A stretch of 64,000 bases of DNA, from NCBI GenBank assembly GCA_036417435.1, contig CM070899.1:150116237-150180236 (forward strand), written 5' to 3'. The first letter of the stretch is position 1; the number at the start of each line of letters is the position of its first letter. Below are positions 50,501 through 61,471 of the stretch, piece by piece. Under the pieces are notes generated by a model. That model searched no databases. It saw only the letters and a program-made list of their open reading frames with translations, and was not told the origin of the DNA. Position numbers and translations under genes: made by a program. The stretch comes from Inia geoffrensis (Eukaryota > Chordata > Mammalia > Artiodactyla > Iniidae).

Positions 50501-52159
50501 CTAATACTTATGAAATATATAATCACAAAATACCTATGGAATACCAAGAGAGACCTACTCCACACTCTGTAATGACCTACACGGGAAAGGATCCAAAGAT
50601 GAATAGATCGATGCCTAGATATAATGAACCAGATTCTGTACACCTAGAACACACACAATACTTTTATCAAATTTGCTCTGATAGTAAATAAAAATTAAAT
50701 TTAAAACACAAGAAGTAAGGAGGTTTAAGCTCTTGGGGGTTTGCCCTGGCACATTTCTCTCGAATTTTAAGCCTGCTAACACAATTTCCAGGAAGGCTCT
50801 CTTGCCCCAAAACCCAGATTTGGAAATGTAGGAATGCTGCCGCCTTGTGGCCGTTTCCCGCTAAAGCGGCTTTAAACCCACAGCTAACAGTCACTGAACA
50901 CTCACAAGGACTGAGGGCAGTAAAGGACACGTGACCTCAAAAAATGTCCTGGGCTGGGAATGGCCAAAAAAATTAAACACAGGCAAAGGTTTCAAGGAGA
51001 TAGTATGAAGAGGCAAGTTTTACTCACTCTTTTTCCAAAAAAGAAAAATGGATAACAGCTCAACATCAGGAATTATTAGACTCATGCAAATGTAATTTAC
51101 AAAAAGGATTCAACTCACACAAGTCAACTACCATCAGCAAAAAGTCAACAAACAATAAATGCCGAAGGGGTTTTAGAGAACTGCGTACCCTCTAACTGCT
51201 GGTGAGATGTAAAGTGGTAACAGCCCATAATGAGAACAGAAAGGAGTTGCATTTAAAAGTAAAAATTGAGCCAGCATTCCATCCAGCAGGGCCACCGCTG
51301 AGCCTCTCACCTGAGAAGACCAGAGTCGAGAAGACCCAGGCTGCAACAGCTGCACTGCAGCCATTTTCACAATAGCCAAGACACGGAAGCAAGCAAAACG
51401 TCCATCAACACATGAATGGATAAAGAAGTGGTCTATGTACACAAAGGCATATTAACAATGGAAAACAATGAAACACTGCTCTTTTATTTTTATTTTTTTT
51501 ATTTTTATTTTTTAGCGGTACGCGGGCCTCTCACTGCTGTGGCCTCTCCCGCTGCGGAGCACAGGCTCCGGACGCTCAGGCTCAGTGGCCATGACTCACG
51601 GGCACAGCCGCTCCGCAGCATGTGGGATCCTCCCGGACCGGGGCACGAACCCGTGTCCCCTGCATCGGCAGGCAGACGCTCGACCACTGCGCCACCAGGG
51701 AAGCCCGAAACACTGCTCTTTGAGGCACCACAGAGGAGCCTAGACATAATCACAGAACATGAGGTAAGTCGGAAAGCAAAAGGCATATATCCTATGATAT
51801 CACTTATAGGCGTCATCTAACAACTGACAAAAATGAACATATTTCCACAGAGAAAGGCACTCACAGACTAAGAAAACAAACTACGCTTATCTAAAAGGAA
51901 AGGTGGCGGAATGGATAAATTAAGATCAGGGTTATCAAAAGTATACAAATACATATTAAATATACATATCAAAAAGACCGACCATATAGCAAGGGAGGTC
52001 TACAGAACACTCTGCAATAATTTACATGGGAAGTGGATTTGTACATGAATATATATACATACATAGTACAAATGAACCAGACTGTGTACACCTAAGACAA
52101 AAAATATTCTAATCGTTACCCGGGTTAAAAAACGTTAAAACATCGAACAACAAGTAACG
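47506..52159. repeat. Unit 13, Type 1 (transition unit)
   Basis: A 47506-48301, B 48302-49470, C 49471-50721, D 50722-52159. CTCF-like sites begin at 47619, 48414, 49583 and 50835. The start of A looks Type 3-like ('gaagtaatgtgacat' and 'atagcagc'), while from 'acctatcagc' on it is Type 1. The type switch therefore lies inside A, roughly 47650-47905. Confidence 0.9.
51485..51706 (-). mobile_element. CHR-type SINE, unit 13 (222 bp)
   Basis: Same insertion as in units 1-5, with the target duplication at 51470-51484 and 51707-51721, but the T-rich tail is 8 bases shorter. It has one private change (ctccgcagca for ctccgcggca). The shorter tail opens a 134-codon frame at 51416-51820 that starts in an L1 ORF2 relic and runs through the SINE antisense; it is not a gene. 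Confidence 0.9.
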
Positions 52160-55100
52160 GACATAATCTTATGTGGGGTTTTCCTGGCACATTCCATTCT
52201 AATTTACAACCTGGGAACATGACTTCCAGAAAGGCTCTGCTGCTCTAGTCATCAGATTTGGGAATGGAGAAATGCTGCCGCCTTGTGGCCATTTCGCACA
52301 ATAGCACCTTTAAACTCAGTGCTAATGGTCACTAAATATTCACACTCATTGCTGGCCTGTAAATGACACCTGCCCTCAAAAAAAATCCTGGGGTCGAAAA
52401 TCGACCAAAAAATTCAAAAGAGGGCAACCTTCCGAGAAGACAATTTCAAGAGGTTTACTGTACTCACAGTTTTTTTTTTCTGTTTATCACAGATATAAAA
52501 AGGTGTGGAAAAATGCTGAACAGAATTATTAAAGACATGCAAATCCCAATTACAAAAACCTATCAGCTCACACCAGTCAGAATGGCCGTGAGCAAAATTT
52601 CTGCAAAAAATAAATTCTGTAGGGGCTGTGGAGAAATGCATACCCGCGGTTCAAACAGGAACATGGTAAGAGCCAGTAATGGAAACACAAACAAGGTGCC
52701 TTGAAAAGGTAAATATTGAGCTACCATTCAATCAGGCATACCCACTTCAGGGCCTATCGCCTCAGAGGATGAAAATGAAAAAGCCACAGGATAGCAATCC
52801 TGCACTCCAGCTATATTTACCATATCCAAGCTTTGGAAGCAAAGAAAATGTCCATCAACAGGGGAATGCACAAGGAAGAAGTGGTCCATGTACACAATGG
52901 CATATGGCTCCAATACCAAATATAAATTCAAATTAAAAAACAAACATAAGTAAGGAGACATCAGCATTGGGTGGATTATCCGGGCACATTCCACTCTAAT
53001 TTATAACCAAGGAACACCACTGGCAAGAAGGTCTGTCTCCCTTGTTACCAGAGTGGGGAAAGCAGAAATGCTGCCGCCCTCTGGCCGTTACCTGCAACAG
53101 CAGCCTTAAGACCTGAGCTAAGGGTCACTTTATGTGCACAAGTACTGGAGGACTGTAAATGAACCTGCCCTCAAAATGTCTTGAGGGAGGTAATGCCCAA
53201 AATATTACAAATTGCAGCATATACTTCAGGAAAACGATATGAAGAGGTAAGCTGCATCCACAGATTGAGGAAAAAACGGACATGCCTGAAAACTCAATTT
53301 CAAGGGGTTAGGAGACCCATGCAAATCCAACCACAAAGAGGTATCAGCTCACACCAGGCAGAATAAACATCAGAAAAAAACACAAACAGTAAATGCTGAA
53401 GGGGTTGTGGAGAAGGGCATACCCTCAACTTTAAGTGGGACGTAACCTGGTAAGAGCCACAAATGAGAACAGAATGGACGTGCCGTTACAAGGTGAACAT
53501 TGAGCTACCATATGATCCAGCAGGTCCACTCCTGGGCCTATAAGCTAAGAAGACAGATTTGGAAAGACACAGGCAGGCAAATCTGCATTGCAACTCTATT
53601 ACAGTAGGCAAGACATGAAAGCAACCAAAACGTCCATCAACACATGAGTGGACAAAGAAGAACTGGTATATGTACACACGGATATTAGCCAAGGAAAAAA
53701 TGACACAATTCCATTTGCAGCACCATAGATGAGTCTAGGCGTAATCACGCAACTTATAGTTAGTCAGAAAGAGAAAGACACATATCCTAGGATATCACTT
53801 ATCGGTGTTACCTAAAAATTGATACCAGTGAAGAGATTTCCACAGAGAAAGGCAATCACAGATTCATTAAACAAACTTATGGTTCACCAATGGAAAGGTG
53901 TGAGAATTGGATACTTTAGGCTATTGTGGTTAAGACACATATACAAACACAGGTGAAGTATATAATCACCGAAGACCATGGGAAAAGGATGCCAGGAAGA
54001 ATAGACACATGGATATGTGTAAAAGAACCACAGCTTGCACACGTACAACAAGCATAACATTGTAATCAAACTTGCTGTGATAAAAAAATAAAAATTAAAT
54101 TAATAAAACGAACAACAAGCAGTGAGACATAAACTTAAGGCACTGTTTCCTGGCATCTTCCATTCCAATTTACAGCCTACAACACGATTTCCATGGAGAC
54201 TCTGTTGCCCTAGTAAACAGATTTTATAAAGGAGAACTGCTGCCACATTGTGGCCGTTTCACACAACAGCAGCTTTAAACCCAGGGCTAATGGTCAGTTG
54301 ATACTCAAAATAATTACAGGCCTGTAAATGACAACTGCCCTGAAAACAAATCCTGGGGTCGTATATCGACCAAAAAATTCAAGAGACATCCACAACTCAA
54401 AACGACAATTTCAAGAGGTCATTAATCACACATTTGTCTTCTCTTACTTTTTCTTTCTTTTTTTTTTTTTGGTAAAACAAATGGGAATGGGAAAATGCTT
54501 AACATCAGGAATTAATGAAGTCATGCAAATCCAATCTACAAAAACGTTCACCTCACAACCGTCAGAATGATCATCATGCAAAAACGTGTATAAAGAATAA
54601 ATGCTGAAGGGGTTTTAGAGAACGGCGTACCCTCTTGCTGCTGTTGGGATGTAACCTGGTAACAGCCAGTATTGAGAACAGAATGGAGGTGCATTGCAAG
54701 TTAAAAATTGAGCTACCATATGATCTGGTAGGCCCACTGTTGGGCCTATCTCCTGAATAGACTAGAATCAAAAAGGCACAGGCTGGCAATCCTGCACTCC
54801 AGCATCATGTACCATAGCCAAGAATTGGAAAAAACCAAAATGTCCATCAACAGATAAATGCACCAAAAAGAAGTGGTCCATGTACACAATGGAATATTAG
54901 CCAAGGAAAAGAATGAAACATTGCCGTTGGCACCACCATAGAAGGATCTAGAAATAATCAGCCCACTTGATCTAAGAAAGAACCCAAAAGACAGACATCC
55001 TATGACATCAGTTATAGGGGTTATCTAAATATTGAACCCATGAAATTATTTCCAAGAGAAGGACACACATGGATTTAGAACACAAAAAATATATTTAACC

Positions 55101-56815
55101 ACATGGAATGGTGTAAGGAACATATGAATTAGGATACGGGGGTTAGCAGACATGTACTAATACTTATGAAATATATAATCACAAAATACCTATGGAATAC
55201 CAAGAGAGGCCTACTCCACACTCTGTAATGACCTACACGGGAAAGGATCCAAAGATGAATAGATCGATGCCTAGATATAATGAACCAGATTCTGTACACC
55301 TAGAACACACACAATACTTTTATCAAATTTGCTCTGATAGTAAATAAAAATTAAATTTAAAACACAAGAAGTAAGGAGGTTTAAGCTCTTGGGGGTTTGC
55401 CCTGGCACATTTCTCTCGAATTTTAAGCCTGCTAACACAATTTCCAGGAAGGCTCTCTTGCCCCAAAACCCAGATTTGGAAATGTAGGAATGCTGCCGCC
55501 TTGTGGCCGTTTCCCACTAAAGCGGCTTTAAACCCACAGCTAACAGTCACTGAACACTCACAAGGACTGAGGGCAGTAAAGGACACGTGACCTCAAAAAA
55601 TGTCCTGGGCTGGGAATGGCCAAAAAAATTAAACACAGGCAAAGGTTTCAAGGAGATAGTATGAAGAGGCAAGTTTTACTCACTCTTTTTCCAAAAAAGA
55701 AAAATGGATAACAGCTCAACATCAGGAATTATTAGACTCATGCAAATGTAATTTACAAAAAGGATTCAACTCACACAAGTCAACTACCATCAGCAAAAAG
55801 TCAACAAACAATAAATGCCGAAGGGGTTTTAGAGAACTGCGTACCCTCTAACTGCTGGTGAGATGTAAAGTGGTAACAGCCCATAATGAGAACAGAAAGG
55901 AGTTGCATTTAAAAGTAAAAATTGAGCCAGCATTCCATCCAGCAGGGCCACCGCTGAGCCTCTCACCTGAGAAGACCAGAGTCGAGAAGACCCAGGCTGC
56001 AACAGCTGCACTGCAGCCATTTTCACAATAGCCAAGACACGGAAGCAAGCAAAACGTCCATCAACACATGAATGGATAAAGAAGTGGTCTATGTACACAA
56101 AGGCATATTAACAATGGAAAACAATGAAACACTGCTCTTTTATTTTTATTTTTTTTATTTTTATTTTTTAGCGGTACGCGGGCCTCTCACTGCTGTGGCC
56201 TCTCCCGCTGCGGAGCACAGGCTCCGGACGCTCAGGCTCAGTGGCCATGACTCACGGGCACAGCCGCTCCGCGGCATGTGGGATCCTCCCGGACCGGGGC
56301 ACGAACCCGTGTCCCCTGCATCGGCAGGCAGACGCTCGACCACTGCGCCACCAGGGAAGCCCGAAACACTGCTCTTTGAGGCACCATAGAGGAGCCTAGA
56401 CATAATCACAGAACATGAGGTAAGTCGGAAAGCAAAAGGCATATATCCTATGATATCACTTATAGGCGTCATCTAACAACTGACAAAAATGAACATATTT
56501 CCACAGAGAAAGGCACTCACAGACTAAGAAAACAAACTACGCTTATCTAAAAGGAAAGGTGGCGGAATGGATAAATTAAGATCAGGGTTATCAAAAGTAT
56601 ACAAATACATATTAAATATACATGTCAAAAAGACCGACCATATAGCAAGGGAGGTCTACAGAACACTCTGCAATAATTTACATGGGAAGTGGATTTGTAC
56701 ATGAATATATATACATACATAGTACAAATGAACCAGACTGTGTACACCTAAGACAAAAAATATTCTAATCGTTACCCGGGTTAAAAAACATTAAAACATC
56801 GAACAACAAGTAACG
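52160..56815. repeat. Unit 14, Type 1
   Basis: A 52160-52956, B 52957-54125, C 54126-55377, D 55378-56815. CTCF-like sites begin at 52273, 53069, 54238 and 55491. Shares 'atcaccgaagacc' (near 53966) with unit 16 but not with unit 15. Confidence 0.92.
56141..56362 (-). mobile_element. CHR-type SINE, unit 14 (222 bp)
   Basis: Short-tail form. Target duplication at 56126-56140 and 56363-56377. Confidence 0.9.
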
Positions 56816-59800
56816 GACATAATCTTATGTGGGGTTTTCCTGGCACATTCCATTCTAATTTACAACCTGGGAACATGACTTCCAGAAAGGCTCTGCTGCT
56901 CTAGTCATCAGATTTGGGAATGGAGAAATGCTGCCGCCTTGTGGCCATTTCGCACAATAGCACCTTTAAACTCAGTGCTAATGGTCACTAAATATTCACA
57001 CTCATTGCTGGCCTGTAAATGACACCTGCCCTCAAAAAAAATCCTGGGGTCGAAAATCGACCAAAAAATTCAAAAGAGGGCAACCTTCCGAGAAGACAAT
57101 TTCAAGAGGTTTACTGTACTCACAGTTTTTTTTTTCTGTTTATCACAGATATAAAAAGGTGTGGAAAAATGCTGAACAGAATTATTAAAGACATGCAAAT
57201 CCCAATTACAAAAACCTATCAGCTCACACCAGTCAGAATGGCCGTGAGCAAAATTTCTGCAAAAAATAAATTCTGTAGGGGCTGTGGAGAAATGCATACC
57301 CGCGGTTCAAACAGGAACATGGTAAGAGCCAGTAATGGAAACACAAACAAGGTGCCTTGAAAAGGTAAATATTGAGCTACCATTCAATCAGGCATACCCA
57401 CTTCAGGGCCTATCGCCTCAGAGGATGAAAATGAAAAAGCCACAGGATAGCAATCCTGCACTCCAGCTATATTTACCATATCCAAGCTTTGGAAGCAAAG
57501 AAAATGTCCATCAACAGGGGAATGCACAAGGAAGAAGTGGTCCATGTACACAATGGCATATGGCTCCAATACCAAATATAAATTCAAATTAAAAAACAAA
57601 CATAAGTAAGGAGACATCAGCATTGGGTGGATTATCCGGGCACATTCCACTCTAATTTATAACCAAGGAACACCACTGGCAAGAAGGTCTGTCTCCCTTG
57701 TTACCAGAGTGGGGAAAGCAGAAATGCTGCCGCCCTCTGGCCGTTACCTGCAACAGCAGCCTTAAGACCTGAGCTAAGGGTCACTTTATGTGCACAAGTA
57801 CTGGAGGACTGTAAATGAACCTGCCCTCAAAATGTCTTGAGGGAGGTAATGCCCAAAATATTACAAATTGCAGCATATACTTCAGGAAAACGATATGAAG
57901 AGGTAAGCTGCATCCACAGATTGAGGAAAAAACGGACATGCCTGAAAACTCAATTTCAAGGGGTTAGGAGACCCATGCAAATCCAACCACAAAGAGGTAT
58001 CAGCTCACACCAGGCAGAATAAACATCAGAAAAAAACACAAACAGTAAATGCTGAAGGGGTTGTGGAGAAGGGCATACCCTCAACTTTAAGTGGGACGTA
58101 ACCTGGTAAGAGCCACAAATGAGAACAGAATGGACGTGCCGTTACAAGGTGAACATTGAGCTACCATATGATCCAGCAGGTCCACTCCTGGGCCTATAAG
58201 CTAAGAAGACAGATTTGGAAAGACACAGGCAGGCAAATCTGCATTGCAACTCTATTACAGTAGGCAAGACATGAAAGCAACCAAAACGTCCATCAACACA
58301 TGAGTGGACAAAGAAGAACTGGTATATGTACACACGGATATTAGCCAAGGAAAAAATGACACAATTCCATTTGCAGCACCATAGATGAGTCTAGGCGTAA
58401 TCACGCAACTTATAGTTAGTCAGAAAGAGAAAGACACATATCCTAGGATATCACTTATCGGTGTTACCTAAAAATTGATACCAGTGAAGAGATTTCCACA
58501 GAGAAAGGCAATCACAGATTCATTAAACAAACTTATGGTTCACCAATGGAAAGGTGTGAGAATTGGATACTTTAGGCTATTGTGGTTAAGACACATATAC
58601 AAACACAGGTGAAGTATATAATCACCAAAGACCATGGGAAAAGGATCCCAGGAAGAAAAGACACATGGATATGTGTAAAAGAACCACAGCTTGCACACGT
58701 ACAACAAGCATAACATTGTAATCAAACTTGCTGTGATAAAAAAATAAAAATTAAATTAATAAAACGAACAACAAGCAGTGAGACATAAACTTAAGGCACT
58801 GTTTCCTGGCATCTTCCATTCCAATTTACAGCCTACAACACGATTTCCATGGAGACTCTGTTGCCCTAGTAAACAGATTTTATAAAGGAGAACTGCTGCC
58901 ACATTGTGGCCGTTTCACACAACAGCAGCTTTAAACCCAGGGCTAATGGTCAGTTGATACTCAAAATAATTACAGGCCTGTAAATGACAACTGCCCTGAA
59001 AACAAATCCTGGGGTCGTATATCGACCAAAAAATTCAAGAGACATCCACAACTCAAAACGACAATTTCAAGAGGTCATTAATCACACATTTGTCTTCTCT
59101 TACTTTTTCTTTCTTTTTTTTTTTTTGGTAAAACAAATGGGAATGGGAAAATGCTTAACATCAGGAATTAATGAAGTCATGCAAATCCAATCTACAAAAA
59201 CGTTCACCTCACAACCGTCAGAATGATCATCATGCAAAAACGTGTATAAAGAATAAATGCTGAAGGGGTTTTAGAGAACGGCGTACCCTCTTGCTGCTGT
59301 TGGGATGTAACCTGGTAACAGCCAGTATTGAGAACAGAATGGAGGTGCATTGCAAGGTAAAAATTGAGCTACCATATGATCTGGTAGGCCCACTGTTGGG
59401 CCTATCTCCTGAATAGACTAGAATCAAAAAGGCACAGGCTGGCAATCCTGCACTCCAGCATCATGTACCATAGCCAAGAATTGGAAAAAACCAAAATGTC
59501 CATCAACAGATAAATGCACCAAAAAGAAGTGGTCCATGTACACAATGGAATATTAGCCAAGGAAAAGAATGAAACATTGCCGTTGGCACCACCATAGAAG
59601 GATCTAGAAATAATCAGCCCACTTGATCTAAGAAAGAACCCAAAAGACAGACATCCTATGACATCAGTTATAGGGGTTATCTAAATATTGAACCCATGAA
59701 ATTATTTCCAAGAGAAGGACACACATGGATTTAGAACACAAAAAATATATTTAACCACATGGAATGGTGTAAGGAACATATGAATTAGGATACGGGGGTT

Positions 59801-61471
59801 AGCAGACATGTACTAATACTTATGAAATATATAATCACAAAATACCTATGGAATACCAAGAGAGGCCTACTCCACACTCTGTAATGACCTACACGGGAAA
59901 GGATCCAAAGATGAATAGATCGATGCCTAGATATAATGAACCAGATTCTGTACACCTAGAACACACACAATACTTTTATCAAATTTGCTCTGATAGTAAA
60001 TAAAAATTAAATTTAAAACACAAGAAGTAAGGAGGTTTAAGCTCTTGGGGGTTTGCCCTGGCACATTTCTCTCGAATTTTAAGCCTGCTAACACAATTTC
60101 CAGGAAGGCTCTCTTGCCCCAAAACCCAGATTTGGAAATGTAGGAATGCTGCCGCCTTGTGGCCGTTTCCCACTAAAGCGGCTTTAAACCCACAGCTAAC
60201 AGTCACTGAACACTCACAAGGACTGAGGGCAGTAAAGGACACGTGACCTCAAAAAATGTCCTGGGCTGGGAATGGCCAAAAAAATTAAACACAGGCAAAG
60301 GTTTCAAGGAGATAGTATGAAGAGGCAAGTTTTACTCACTCTTTTTCCAAAAAAGAAAAATGGATAACAGCTCAACATCAGGAATTATTAGACTCATGCA
60401 AATGTAATTTACAAAAAGGATTCAACTCACACAAGTCAACTACCATCAGCAAAAAGTCAACAAACAATAAATGCCGAAGGGGTTTTAGAGAACTGCGTAC
60501 CCTCTAACTGCTGGTGAGATGTAAAGTGGTAACAGCCCATAATGAGAACAGAAAGGAGTTGCATTTAAAAGTAAAAATTGAGCCAGCATTCCATCCAGCA
60601 GGGCCACCGCTGAGCCTCTCACCTGAGAAGACCAGAGTCGAGAAGACCCAGGCTGCAACAGCTGCACTGCAGCCATTTTCACAATAGCCAAGACACGGAA
60701 GCAAGCAAAACGTCCATCAACACATGAATGGATAAAGAAGTGGTCTATGTACACAAAGGCATATTAACAATGGAAAACAATGAAACACTGCTCTTTTATT
60801 TTTATTTTTTTTATTTTTATTTTTTAGCGGTACGCGGGCCTCTCACTGCTGTGGCCTCTCCCGCTGCGGAGCACAGGCTCCGGACGCTCAGGCTCAGTGG
60901 CCATGACTCACGGGCACAGCCGCTCCGCGGCATGTGGGATCCTCCCGGACCGGGGCACGAACCCGTGTCCCCTGCATCGGCAGGCAGACGCTCGACCACT
61001 GCGCCACCAGGGAAGCCCGAAACACTGCTCTTTGAGGCACCATAGAGGAGCCTAGACATAATCACAGAACATGAGGTAAGTCGGAAAGCAAAAGGCATAT
61101 ATCCTATGATATCACTTATAGGCGTCATCTAACAACTGACAAAAATGAACATATTTCCACAGAGAAAGGCACTCACAGACTAAGAAAACAAACTACGCTT
61201 ATCTAAAAGGAAAGGTGGCGGAATGGATAAATTAAGATCAGGGTTATCAAAAGTATACAAATACATATTAAATATACATATCAAAAAGACCGACCATATA
61301 GCAAGGGAGGTCTACAGAACACTCTGCAATAATTTACATGGGAAGTGGATTTGTACATGAATATATATACATACATAGTACAAATGAACCAGACTGTGTA
61401 CACCTAAGACAAAAAATATTCTAATCGTTACCCGGGTTAAAAAACGTTAAAACATCGAACAACAAGTAACG
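56816..61471. repeat. Unit 15, Type 1 (with conversion-like patch)
   Basis: A 56816-57612, B 57613-58781, C 58782-60033, D 60034-61471. CTCF-like sites begin at 56929, 57725, 58894 and 60147. Within B, about 58626-58660 carries the Type 3 bases 'ggatcccaggaagaaaag', whereas flanking bases are Type 1. Confidence 0.92.
60797..61018 (-). mobile_element. CHR-type SINE, unit 15 (222 bp)
   Basis: Short-tail form. Target duplication at 60782-60796 and 61019-61033. Confidence 0.9.

Noticed and set aside
51416..51820. 134-codon open frame, the longest in the window apart from gap artefacts
   Set aside because: It begins in an L1 ORF2 relic and continues through the SINE tail and SINE antisense sequence. 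It opens only because the T-rich tail is shorter in this unit, and it is not open to the same length in any other unit.
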